Of a stretch of DNA of 64,000 bases, positions 1-8,624 are shown piece after piece. The translations under genes and the position numbers were made by a program. Under the pieces are notes generated by a model, which saw nothing but the letters and a program-made list of their open reading frames with translations, did not search any database and was not told the origin of the DNA. Each line of letters starts with the position of its first letter. The stretch's first letter is position 1. Origin of the DNA: Allobosea sp. Tri-44 (GTDB lineage Bacteria > Pseudomonadota > Alphaproteobacteria > Rhizobiales > Beijerinckiaceae); NCBI RefSeq assembly GCF_004123845.1, contig NZ_NBDP01000064.1:146524-210523 (forward strand), read 5' to 3'.

Positions 1-362
1 AGGCGCAGAATGCCACCTCGGTGCAGATGAAGATGTTCCTCACCCGCCTGGGCGAGGGCTCGCGGATGATCATCACCGGCGATCCGTCGCAGGTCGACCT
101 GCCGCCGGGCCAGCGCTCGGGCCTGGTCGAAGCGGTCAGGCTCCTGTCCGGCGTCGAGGGGGTCGGGCACGCCCGCTTCGAAGAAGGCGACGTGGTGCGC
201 CACGAGCTCGTGCGCCGCATCGTCATGGCCTATGAGGACGCCTCCCGAAGGGAGCGCGACGAGCGCGAAGCCCGCCTCGCCGCCTTGCCTGCACCGGACG
301 CGCCTGTCGAGGGCGATGCCGACGGGCTGAAGCGCATGCTGTCGCGGGAGCGTCCGCGATGA
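1..362 (+). CDS. phoH: PhoH family protein, C-terminal part (start lies outside window)
   Basis: The reading frame is open from base 3 and encodes about 119 C-terminal residues. It contains the PhoH hallmarks QMKMFLTRLG and SRMIITGDPSQVDLP (switch/sensor region of this P-loop ATPase family). The Walker A motif would lie upstream of the window. PhoH-like proteins are cytoplasmic ATPases linked to RNA metabolism and phosphate starvation; PhoH next to YbeY is a widespread bacterial pairing. The TGA stop overlaps the ATG of ybeY (ATGA), which suggests translational coupling. The last 35 or so residues are charged and variable. Confidence 0.93.
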   Translation, partial: AQNATSVQMKMFLTRLGEGSRMIITGDPSQVDLPPGQRSGLVEAVRLLSGVEGVGHARFEEGDVVRHELVRRIVMAYEDASRRERDEREARLAALPAPDAPVEGDADGLKRMLSRERPR

Positions 363-958
363 AGGACCGACCTCGATCGCGGCGCGCGGCGCCGCGAACC
401 GGGACATCGGAGCCCGCCATAAGCGGGCCTTCGCTCGATATCCGTACCCAGTCGCGACGCTGGCGCGAGGTCGCGGACTTGCGGCCTCGTATCGTCGCCG
501 CCGTCGAGGCCGGGCTGGCGCTCGCCCCGGTCAAGACCTTGCCGGGAGCGGAGCTCAGCCTGCTCCTGACCGACGATAAGCGCATCCGCATCGTCAACCG
601 CGACTGGCGGGGCTTCGACAAGGCGACCAACGTGCTCTCCTTTCCGGCTGCGCCGCCGGAGAAGATCGCCGCAAGCCCGGTCATCGGCGACATCGTGCTC
701 GCCTTCGAGACGGTCGCCCGCGAGGCTGAAGCCGAGGAGAAGTCCTTCGGCGATCATCTCAGCCATCTCGTGATCCACGGCCTGCTGCACCTTCTCGGCG
801 AAGACCACGAGACCGAGGATCAGGCCGAGCGCATGGAGTCGCTCGAAACCGCGGCGCTCGCCCGGCTCGGCATCGCCGACCCCTATGCCGGCTCGGACCC
901 GGAACCCATGCAGCCCCGTCCAGCGGCCAAGAACCCGGAAACCCAAACAGCGCCATGA
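359..958 (+). CDS. ybeY: YbeY endoribonuclease / rRNA maturation factor
   Basis: The 199-residue product carries the YbeY zinc signature HGLLHLLGEDH, with His140, His144 and His150 as metal ligands. YbeY is a cytoplasmic single-strand RNase acting in 16S rRNA 3' end maturation and 70S quality control. The first 35 residues are an Arg/Pro-rich extension compared with the usual 150-170 residue length, so initiation slightly downstream is possible. However, the ATG at 359 overlaps the phoH stop as ATGA, which favours it. The 3' end overlaps the next gene by the same ATGA arrangement. Confidence 0.95.
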   Translation: MKDRPRSRRAAPRTGTSEPAISGPSLDIRTQSRRWREVADLRPRIVAAVEAGLALAPVKTLPGAELSLLLTDDKRIRIVNRDWRGFDKATNVLSFPAAPPEKIAASPVIGDIVLAFETVAREAEAEEKSFGDHLSHLVIHGLLHLLGEDHETEDQAERMESLETAALARLGIADPYAGSDPEPMQPRPAAKNPETQTAP

Positions 959-1947
959 GCGACGAGTCTCGATCCTCCTCACCGTCGGAGCCAAGCGGCC
1001 GCGGCTTGTCACACTGGCTCGGCCAGTTCCTCGACAAGCTCGGCCTGCGCCAAGGCGGCTCGATCCGCGAGGACATCACCGAGGCGCTGGCGCAGAACAG
1101 CGGCCAGATCACCGACCTCTCCCCGCAAGAGCGGGCGATGCTCTCCAACGTGCTGAGCCTGCGCGAGCGCCGCGTCGCCGACGTGATGGTGCCGCGCGCC
1201 GACATCATCGCCGTCTCGTCGGAGGCGACGCTCGGCGACCTGCTCGCGCTATTCCGCACCGCCGGCCATTCGCGGCTGCCGGTCTATGGCGAGACGCTCG
1301 ACGACCCGCGCGGAATGATCCACATCCGCGACTTCCTCGATTTCATCGCCGCCCGAGCCAAGTCGGGCCGGCGCGCGCGCGGTGAGGCGGAGGTCAATGC
1401 TGGGCCGAGCCTGGGGGCCATCGACCTGTCGATGACGCTGGCCCAGGCCAAGATTCTGCGGCCGGTGCTTTATGTCCCGCCCTCGATGCCGGCGGTCGAT
1501 CTCCTGGTCAGGATGCAGGCGACGCGCACCCATATCGCCCTGGTGATCGACGAATATGGCGGCACCGACGGGCTGATCTCGATCGAGGACCTGGTCGAGA
1601 TCGTCGTCGGCGACATCGAGGACGAGCACGACCTCGACGAAGCCCCGGCGATCGCGCCCGCCGGCGAGAACCGCTTCATCGCCGATGCTCGCGCTACGCT
1701 CGACGAGCTGAAGCAGGCGACGGGGATCGATCTGTCGAGCGCCGAGGTCGCCGAAGAGGTCGATACGCTCGGCGGGCTGATCGTGACCCTGGCCGGCCGC
1801 GTTCCAGTGCGGGGCGAATTGATCCAGGGGCCCGAGGAGCTCGAATTCGAGGTGCTCGACGCCGATCCGCGCCGGGTCAAGCGCCTGCGCATCCATCGCC
1901 GAGACCCGGTCACCGCCGAACCGCCAGCAACGCCGGACGCCGCATGA
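955..1947 (+). CDS. Hemolysin/CorC family CBS-domain protein (TlyC type)
   Basis: The 330-residue protein has a pair of CBS domains (about residues 70-215; motifs VADVMVPRADI and HIALVIDEYGGTDGLISIEDL) and a C-terminal CorC_HlyC transporter-associated domain (about 235-315). It lacks the N-terminal DUF21 membrane domain of larger family members and so looks cytosolic or peripheral. CorC is associated with Mg/Co handling, and the position between ybeY and lnt is the conserved phoH-ybeY-corC-lnt order. It overlaps ybeY and lnt by 4 bp each, so the four genes are probably one transcript. The exact substrate is not shown by the sequence. Confidence 0.92.
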   Translation: MSDESRSSSPSEPSGRGLSHWLGQFLDKLGLRQGGSIREDITEALAQNSGQITDLSPQERAMLSNVLSLRERRVADVMVPRADIIAVSSEATLGDLLALFRTAGHSRLPVYGETLDDPRGMIHIRDFLDFIAARAKSGRRARGEAEVNAGPSLGAIDLSMTLAQAKILRPVLYVPPSMPAVDLLVRMQATRTHIALVIDEYGGTDGLISIEDLVEIVVGDIEDEHDLDEAPAIAPAGENRFIADARATLDELKQATGIDLSSAEVAEEVDTLGGLIVTLAGRVPVRGELIQGPEELEFEVLDADPRRVKRLRIHRRDPVTAEPPATPDAA

Positions 1948-3542
1948 CAAGCCTGCCGGCGCTGGCCGACCGTGCCATCCTCGCCTGGGGCTGGCCGCGC
2001 AGACTGATTGCGCTTCTTTGCGGGGCCTGTGGAGCGCTAGCGCTGGCGCCGCTCGACCTCTGGCCGCTGATGGCCGTGCCGATGACGGCCGCAATCTGGC
2101 TGATCGACGGCTCCGTCGCGGAAAGCCGTCGCGGTCGCCTCTGGGCGGCTGCCACGGCGGGCTGGTGGTGGGGCTTCGGCTATCACCTCGCCGGCTTGTG
2201 GTGGCTCGGCGCCGCCTTCCTGGTCGAGGCCGACAAATTCGCCTGGGCGATGCCGCTCGGCGTCGTGGCGCTGCCCGCCTTCCTGGCGCTCTTCCCGGCA
2301 TTCGGCTTCATGCTGGCGCGTGCGATCTGGCCCACCGGGGCCGGCCGCATCTTGGTATTGGCCGCCGTGCTGGCCCTGAGCGAATGGCTGCGCGGCCATA
2401 TCCTCACCGGCTTCCCCTGGAACGTCTACGGCATGATGCTGGCCGGACCGACCTGGTTCGCCCAGAGCGCCAGCCTGATCGGGCTCTACGGACTGACGGC
2501 GCTCGCGGTCGCGATCGGCGCGGCGCCGGCAGTGCTCGGCACCGGCGAGGGCGGAGGGGCGCGCTGGCGGGCTCCGGCGCTGGCGGCCCTGGCGCTCGCC
2601 GCCATGGCCGGCTTGGGCGCCTGGCGGGTTCCCGGCGAGCCGGTCGCGGCGGTCAGCGGTGTGAAGCTGCGCCTGATGCAGCCGAACCTGCCGCAGGACG
2701 CCAAGTTCAGCCCACGCAACAGCGAGATGATCCTGTCGCACTACCTCGCTCTGAGCGATCGCGCGACCAGCCCGGCGACGACCGGCGTGCAGGACGCCAC
2801 GCATCTGATCTGGCCCGAATCGGCCTTCCCTTTCCTGCTCGGGCGCACACCGCAGGCACTGGCACGGATCGCTGCGCTGCTGCCGCCGAACGCGACGCTG
2901 ATCACGGGCGCCGCCCGCGCCGGCGAGACCCTGCCGGGCGAGAGCCGGCCGCCGATCTACAATTCGATCCAGGTGGTGAATGACGAGGGGGTGATCACCG
3001 GCAGCTACGACAAGGTGCATCTCGTCCCCTTCGGCGAATACCTGCCGCCCGTCCTCGAACGGCTGATCCGCACCGTGGGCCTGTCGGAGTTCGTCTCGGT
3101 TCCCGGCGGCTTCGCCTCGGGCAGCCGGCGCACGCCGTTGGCAATCCGCGGCCTGCCGCCCGCTGCGGCGCTGATCTGCTACGAGGTGATCTTTCCGGGC
3201 GAGGCGATGCCGAGCGGTCCACGGCCGGGCTTCATCCTCAACCTGACCAATGATGGCTGGTTTGGGCAGACGAGCGGGCCCTATCAGCATCTCGCCCAGG
3301 CGCGCCTGCGCACCATCGAGGAAGGGCTGCCGCTGGTACGCGTCGCCAATACCGGAATCTCGGCGGTCCTCGATCACTATGGGCGAATCCGCGCGGCCCT
3401 GCCCCTCGGCGAGACGGGCGTCCTCGACACCTCACTGCCGCGGGCAGGGCCGGCTACGCCCTATTCACGCTTCGGCGACCTTTTCTTCGCAGGTGTAGTT
3501 GCCAGCTTAATGCTCGCTGGAGTATTAATGCGACGACGGTGA
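1944..3542 (+). CDS. lnt: Apolipoprotein N-acyltransferase
   Basis: The 532-residue inner-membrane enzyme adds the third acyl chain to the N-terminal cysteine of lipoproteins. The N-terminal half holds about six hydrophobic segments; the C-terminal half is a nitrilase-fold domain. The catalytic triad is visible: Glu292 in WPESAFPF, Lys357 in YDKVHLVPFGEY and Cys412 in LICYEVIFP. A last hydrophobic helix lies at the C-terminus. The ATG overlaps the corC stop (ATGA). The final 40 bp are noticeably more A/T rich than the rest. The substrate lipoproteins would include LptE encoded later in this window. Confidence 0.96.
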   Translation: MTSLPALADRAILAWGWPRRLIALLCGACGALALAPLDLWPLMAVPMTAAIWLIDGSVAESRRGRLWAAATAGWWWGFGYHLAGLWWLGAAFLVEADKFAWAMPLGVVALPAFLALFPAFGFMLARAIWPTGAGRILVLAAVLALSEWLRGHILTGFPWNVYGMMLAGPTWFAQSASLIGLYGLTALAVAIGAAPAVLGTGEGGGARWRAPALAALALAAMAGLGAWRVPGEPVAAVSGVKLRLMQPNLPQDAKFSPRNSEMILSHYLALSDRATSPATTGVQDATHLIWPESAFPFLLGRTPQALARIAALLPPNATLITGAARAGETLPGESRPPIYNSIQVVNDEGVITGSYDKVHLVPFGEYLPPVLERLIRTVGLSEFVSVPGGFASGSRRTPLAIRGLPPAAALICYEVIFPGEAMPSGPRPGFILNLTNDGWFGQTSGPYQHLAQARLRTIEEGLPLVRVANTGISAVLDHYGRIRAALPLGETGVLDTSLPRAGPATPYSRFGDLFFAGVVASLMLAGVLMRRR

Positions 3543-3652
3543 TCCCATTTGGAACTTTCTTACGGGAAGACCGCCGAATGGTCGGTGGCGCCTGGCCTTC
3601 AATAGGCCGCCGACAGGTCTGGACGAAGAAAAACTAAGGGGACCGGCGAGCC

Positions 3653-4072
3653 ATGTTGAAGAAAGTACCCAACCCGATCGATCGTCATGTCGGCAGCCGC
3701 GTCCGGATGCGTCGCATGCTTGCCGGCGTCAGCCAGGAAAGGCTCGGGGAAGCGCTCGGCCTGACCTTCCAGCAGGTGCAGAAGTACGAGAAGGGCACCA
3801 ACCGGATCAGCGCCAGCCGTCTGCAGCAGATCTCGAAGATGCTGGGCGTTCCTGTTGCCTTCTTCTTCGACGGCGCTCCGAACGACGATACCATGGAAAG
3901 CGGCTTCGCCGATGCGTCGGCCACGACCTATGTCGCCGATTTCCTCGCCACCAGCGAGGGCGTGCAGCTGACCAAGGCTTTCGTGCGCATCAAGAACCCG
4001 CGCGTGCGCCGCCGGATCGTCGATCTGGTCGATTCGCTCGCCGACCTCCCGGCCGAGACCATCGAGCAATAG
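3653..4072 (+). CDS. XRE-family regulator, copy 1 (metK-associated type)
   Basis: The 139-residue protein has an XRE/HTH_3 DNA-binding domain at about residues 14-70 (RVRMRRMLAGVSQERLGEAL, FQQVQKYEKGTNRI) and a C-terminal tail with YVADFLATSEGVQL and RVRRRIVDLVDSL, typical of the Hyphomicrobiales regulator encoded before metK. It is about four-fifths identical to the product of 6070-6483, so this looks like a local duplication. In related genomes one such gene normally sits directly between lnt and metK; here the lux genes lie between the two copies. The target is unknown. The upstream sequence contains a short GGCC/GGCC hairpin. Confidence 0.92.
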   Translation: MLKKVPNPIDRHVGSRVRMRRMLAGVSQERLGEALGLTFQQVQKYEKGTNRISASRLQQISKMLGVPVAFFFDGAPNDDTMESGFADASATTYVADFLATSEGVQLTKAFVRIKNPRVRRRIVDLVDSLADLPAETIEQ

Positions 4073-4101
4073 CACTCGGTTACTCGGAACGCGGTAGCGG
4101 A

Positions 4102-4128
4102 CCGGTCAGGCTGGGAGGACCTGACCGG
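4102..4128. terminator. Perfect 9-bp hairpin between convergent genes
   Basis: CCGGTCAGG (4102-4110) and CCTGACCGG (4120-4128) are perfect inverted repeats with a 9-nt loop, placed between the convergent XRE gene and the small gene downstream of luxI. There is no T-run on either side, so it could serve as a weak bidirectional terminator or an operator. Confidence 0.4.
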
Positions 4129-4173
4129 CAAATCTGCCTTGCATATGCGGATGAGAATTGTTCTCGCGCCGCT

Positions 4174-4461
4174 TCAGTGCAGAACCGGCGCCGCCTCCTG
4201 AGTCAGAACAAGCGTGCTCCGACTGATCCGCTGTAGCTGTGGATTGGGATTCACCAGCAGGAAATCCCGGAGCTTCACCTGATCCGGCCCCGACATTGAG
4301 AGGATCTGGACCGCAAGCCAGAGCTCGTCCGGCAAGTCCATGCGGTAGGCGACATCCACCAGCTCCTGATGCATCGGTTGGTTACGAAGCAGGTTTGTGA
4401 GTAGTCCCAGCGCGTATTCGATCTTGGCGCGGCTGCTGTCGGCATCGTGCTGACTAGCCAT
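4174..4461 (-). CDS. Small unknown protein co-translated with luxI
   Basis: I do not recognise this family. The ATG at 4461 is preceded by a good Shine-Dalgarno (GGAGGA, about 8 nt away) and overlaps the luxI stop by 8 bp, giving 95 residues; a GTG 18 bp upstream is possible but less likely. The product is acidic-neutral and predicted mostly helical (KIEYALGLLTNLLRNQPMH, LWLAVQILSMSG), without signal peptide or membrane segment. Size and helicity recall small anti-activators such as TraM of Agrobacterium, but I see no sequence similarity to TraM. The overlap with luxI implies a role in, or expression tied to, quorum sensing (inference). Confidence 0.78.
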   Translation of the reverse strand: MASQHDADSSRAKIEYALGLLTNLLRNQPMHQELVDVAYRMDLPDELWLAVQILSMSGPDQVKLRDFLLVNPNPQLQRISRSTLVLTQEAAPVLH

Positions 4462-5098
4462 GCGGAATCCTCCGCTCACCCGGAGCCCGCTTTGCTTCGC
4501 GGCGTGGCTGGATCACCGGTGCAGCAATATCCTTGAACGCAAGCGTGCGACGGTACGCCTCTTCGCTCACAGTGATGATCGTGCCGACGCAGCTCATGCC
4601 GTCGATCATCGCCGGCAGGCCGAGCGGCCGGACCTCCCAGCCCAGCTCCAGAAAGCGCGGCATCCACCAGGTTTCCATCACGACCGTGATCGCGGCGACG
4701 TCGTTGGCGAGGCAATGCTCGAACATGCCGGCCAGAACGGTGTGCAGGACCTTGCTGTCGGCGCCGCGCCGGTCCGGCACGACGAAGATGCGCGTCCACT
4801 CGACGATGTCGCTGCCGCGTTGAAGCCCGCGCACATCGGCCAGAAACGGGAACACATCTGCCATCAGATGCGGGGACAGCGTCGGAACCAGCCGCGTGCC
4901 GCCGATCACGCGCCCGTTCTCGAGCGCGAGCAGATAAGTCGCATCCTCGTTGTCGAATTGGTCGATCTCCCGACCATCGGGCCGTTCGAGCGCCATCCAT
5001 TTGCGCTCGCCGACATAGATCTGGTGCCGAATCCTGAAATGCTGCTCGATTTCTGCCCCGTAGAGATGCCGATTGCCGGCATCGACAATATGGATCAT
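4454..5098 (-). CDS. luxI: Acyl-homoserine-lactone synthase (LuxI family)
   Basis: The 214-residue protein shows the invariant LuxI positions: Arg24, Trp34, Asp46, Asp49, Arg69, Glu100 and Arg103 (motifs IYVGERKWMALE, DQFDNEDATYL, SDIVEWTRIFV). It makes an N-acyl homoserine lactone from S-adenosylmethionine and an acyl donor (acyl-ACP or acyl-CoA; not decidable here). Tyr28 replaces the common Phe28. The C-terminal 20 residues are basic and extra. An AGGGAAGG ribosome-binding site precedes the ATG. The gene lies just downstream of luxR in the same direction and a lux-box-like dyad lies about 60 bp upstream of its start. Confidence 0.95.
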   Translation of the reverse strand: MIHIVDAGNRHLYGAEIEQHFRIRHQIYVGERKWMALERPDGREIDQFDNEDATYLLALENGRVIGGTRLVPTLSPHLMADVFPFLADVRGLQRGSDIVEWTRIFVVPDRRGADSKVLHTVLAGMFEHCLANDVAAITVVMETWWMPRFLELGWEVRPLGLPAMIDGMSCVGTIITVSEEAYRRTLAFKDIAAPVIQPRREAKRAPGERRIPHG

Positions 5099-5151
5099 TG
5101 CCGCCTTCCCTCCCTTGAAGGAGTGCAGGCTGCCGCCTTTTTCTAGGGCTG

Positions 5152-5167
5152 GGTATTCCGGAATCCC
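5152..5167. promoter_or_regulatory. Candidate lux box upstream of luxI
   Basis: A dyad GG-N-ATTCCGGAAT-N-CC is centred about 61 bp upstream of the luxI start codon, in the 93-bp gap between luxR and luxI. The central 10 bp are a perfect palindrome. Position and symmetry fit a LuxR operator overlapping the -35 region, but the sequence differs from the Vibrio consensus. Confidence 0.5.
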
Positions 5168-5191
5168 GGAAGAATGCGGTCGGATTTCAGT

Positions 5192-5923
5192 TCAGATGCT
5201 GATTTCGCCGCGGCGGTAGGCTTCGATGACCGTGCGCGTGCGCCCGCGGACACCGAGCTTCCTGGCGGCGTTCTCGAAATGTGCTTCTGCGGTCCCCGGC
5301 GAAACACCGAGGCGTTCCGCGACGCCCTCGGTCGTCTTGCCGGTCGCAAACCAGGTCAGGACCTCGCGCTCGCGGACGGTCAGGACGTGATCGAGCCGCG
5401 CCGGTCGCAAGCAATCCGCCGCCTTGCCATGCGCGTAGATCGACATCAGGTGGATGGCCGAGCGGGCCTGGCGCGACAGGTCGGGCCGATCGCCCGCCAT
5501 GGTGACGACGGCCTGGAAGCCCGCTTCACCATGGATCGGAACACAGAAGCCTTCGATCATGTTGAAGTCGCGCGCCCGATGCATCACCTCGCGCTGCCGA
5601 GAGGATGCTTCATCTTCGTGATAAACGTCGCCCCAGGCGAAGGGATCGATCGTTGTCTTGCAATAGGCCGCGATCGGATCCCAGTCCGAGAAAGACTTCT
5701 CCAGATAGAGCTCGAACCAGCCCGGCGGCCAGCCATTGAGGAGGACGAGCGGATCGATCCGGTCCCCGATCTCCGGTAGTCCGGTGATCAGGAAGGCGTG
5801 GAAGCCATAGCCTGCGAGCTTGTCGCGCAGGGCGGCGACGACCGTGGTCGGATCGGTGAGGCCGCTCAGCCGGTCGATGAAATCGAGCGCGTCCCGTCCC
5901 GCGTTGAAATGCCGTCCCGACAT
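5192..5923 (-). CDS. luxR: LuxR-family quorum-sensing transcriptional regulator
   Basis: The 243-residue protein has an N-terminal autoinducer-binding domain with the conserved ligand-pocket residues Trp69, Tyr73, Asp82, Pro83 and Trp97 (PPGWFELYLEKSFSDWDPI, FAWGDV), and a C-terminal LuxR HTH (about 180-240; LTVREREVLTWFATGKT, RLGVSPGTAEAHF). It probably senses the lactone made by the downstream luxI. I chose the ATG at 5923 because AGGGAAGG lies 8 nt upstream; a TTG 45 bp earlier has no such site. In the recognition-helix region the usual TV is TA, a conservative oddity. It is divergent from the second XRE gene. Confidence 0.94.
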   Translation of the reverse strand: MSGRHFNAGRDALDFIDRLSGLTDPTTVVAALRDKLAGYGFHAFLITGLPEIGDRIDPLVLLNGWPPGWFELYLEKSFSDWDPIAAYCKTTIDPFAWGDVYHEDEASSRQREVMHRARDFNMIEGFCVPIHGEAGFQAVVTMAGDRPDLSRQARSAIHLMSIYAHGKAADCLRPARLDHVLTVREREVLTWFATGKTTEGVAERLGVSPGTAEAHFENAARKLGVRGRTRTVIEAYRRGEISI

Positions 5924-6069
5924 GTCCCGCCTTCCCTGACGATGCCAGCTTCGGCCCAGAGCGGCCAAGAATCAACGCATACCAACGAATACCCGTCTAT
6001 TTCCTTCAAGGGGCGGCGGTAGACGCGCGATCGGAAGTGCGATTGACTGTGTGACGAGGTGAACGGCCC

Positions 6070-6483
6070 ATGCTGAAGAAACTCCCGAACCCGATCGATC
6101 GCCATGTCGGCAGCCGTGTGCGCATGCAACGCATGCTGGCGGGAATCAGCCAGGAGAAACTCGGCGATGCGCTCGGCCTGACCTTTCAGCAGGTGCAGAA
6201 ATACGAGAAGGGCACCAATAGAATCAGTGCCAGCCGACTGCAGCAGATCGCCAAGATGCTGGGCGTGCCCGTCGCCTTCTTTTTCGAGGGTGCCCCAGCC
6301 GGAGAGGCGATAGCAGGCGGCTTCACCGACACTGCCGCTACTGCCTATGTCGCGGACTTCCTGGCCACGAGCGAGGGCATACAGCTGTCGAAGGCGTTTG
6401 TGCGCATCAAGAGCCCGCGCGTACGTCGACGGGTCATCGACCTGGTCGAAGCTCTGGCACATGACTCCGAGGAAATTGCCTGA
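6070..6483 (+). CDS. XRE-family regulator, copy 2 (directly before metK)
   Basis: The 137-residue paralogue of the product of 3653-4072 has the same HTH (about residues 14-70, FQQVQKYEKGTNRI) and the same tail YVADFLATSEGIQL. By eye only 7 of the first 76 residues differ, while the linker around residues 77-90 and the last 10 residues diverge. It occupies the conserved place upstream of metK and may regulate it or itself; no target is shown by the sequence. The 146-bp gap to luxR holds the divergent start regions. Confidence 0.92.
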   Translation: MLKKLPNPIDRHVGSRVRMQRMLAGISQEKLGDALGLTFQQVQKYEKGTNRISASRLQQIAKMLGVPVAFFFEGAPAGEAIAGGFTDTAATAYVADFLATSEGIQLSKAFVRIKSPRVRRRVIDLVEALAHDSEEIA

Positions 6484-6493
6484 TTCCGCCTTT

Positions 6494-6517
6494 TTTTGTT
6501 CGCCTCGACGAACAAAA
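6494..6517. promoter_or_regulatory. 9-bp inverted repeat in the xre-metK intergenic region
   Basis: TTTTGTTCG (6494-6502) and CGAACAAAA (6509-6517) are perfect inverted repeats with a 6-nt spacer, right after the second XRE gene. Without a downstream T-run it is not a classical terminator; an operator for the adjacent XRE proteins or an mRNA hairpin in the metK leader is plausible. A CTTGACG (-35 like) element follows at 6541, but no convincing -10 partner was seen. Confidence 0.4.
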
Positions 6518-6640
6518 TGTCGATGAAAAGAATTTCTTGCCTTGACGGCGAACCTTTCCGCTGCAAAAGACGCTGCGCTTTTTATTTGCACCCGGCGATC
6601 CGTCGGCGTCGCATCGCAGCCTGGGAAGGATCCCCCACCC

Positions 6641-7846
<1,206 letters not shown>

Positions 7847-7869
7847 TCCAGCCGTCACCGCACGAATCG

Positions 7870-7901
7870 AGGCCGGGGCAACACCCCGGCCTTTTTCTTT
7901 T
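7870..7901 (+). terminator. Rho-independent terminator of metK
   Basis: AGGCCGGGG and CCCCGGCCT form a perfect 9-bp stem with loop CAACA, followed by TTTTTCTTTT. It lies 23 bp after the metK stop. Confidence 0.9.
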
Positions 7902-7928
7902 GGCCCGCGCGCCGTAAAGGCGTCCCTC

Positions 7929-8624
7929 ATGACAACAGACCAGCACGATTCAGAGCGGGCCTTCTTCGGCCGGCGCAAGGGCAAGGGGCTGCGCCAGGGC
8001 CAGGCCGAGCGCATCGCCGAGACCCTGCCGGCGCTTCGCCTGCCCGAAGGACCGATCCTCGACCTGAAGGCGCTTTTCCCCGTTCCCGTCGAGGCTGTCC
8101 GACTTGAGATCGGCTTCGGCGGCGGCGAGCATCTCCTGTCGCGCATGCGGGAGAGTCCGCAGATCGGCTTCATCGGCGTCGAGCCCTTCGTCAACGGCAT
8201 GGCCAAGTTCCTGGCCGTGATCGAACAGGAGGGTCTGCGCAACATCCGGCTCTGGGACGGCGATGCCGCACTGCTCCTGCCGCTGCTACCGGCCGGGAGC
8301 ATCGACGCGGCTGATCTGCTCTATCCGGATCCGTGGCCCAAGCGCCGTCAGCGCAAGCGCCGCTTCGTCTCGGAGCGGACACTGGCGCTGCTCGCCAGGG
8401 TGCTGCGGCCGGGTGGCCGCTTCCGCTTCGCCAGCGATATCGACGACTATGTCGGCTGGACGCTGGCGCGGCTCATCGCTTCGCCCGATTTCGATTGGGC
8501 TGACGAGAGCGCCGAGGACTGGCGCCGGCCCTATCCCGGCTGGGTCCGCACGCGCTACGAGGCCAAGGCGGTCAAGGCCGGGCGGGTGCCGAGCTATCTG
8601 ACTGCGCACCGTCGCGCATCCTGA
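7929..8624 (+). CDS. trmB: tRNA (guanine-N7-)-methyltransferase
   Basis: The 231-residue Rossmann-fold methyltransferase has the SAM-binding motif LEIGFGGGEHLL, the segment IGFIGVEPF, and the TrmB signature LYPDPWPKRRQRKRRF. It installs m7G46 in tRNA using the S-adenosylmethionine made by the preceding metK product. It starts with ATG at 7929 after the metK terminator, so it has its own promoter or reads through. Its 3' end overlaps the convergent DUF2336 gene by 53 bp. Confidence 0.96.
   Translation: MTTDQHDSERAFFGRRKGKGLRQGQAERIAETLPALRLPEGPILDLKALFPVPVEAVRLEIGFGGGEHLLSRMRESPQIGFIGVEPFVNGMAKFLAVIEQEGLRNIRLWDGDAALLLPLLPAGSIDAADLLYPDPWPKRRQRKRRFVSERTLALLARVLRPGGRFRFASDIDDYVGWTLARLIASPDFDWADESAEDWRRPYPGWVRTRYEAKAVKAGRVPSYLTAHRRAS

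Noticed and set aside
4149..4164. Short inverted repeat GAGAA-N3-TTCTC upstream of the XRE/lux junction
   Set aside because: Only 5-bp arms between convergent gene ends; too short to support a function.
6484..6640. SAM riboswitch in front of metK
   Set aside because: I looked for known SAM aptamer cores and saw none; only a simple hairpin is supported.
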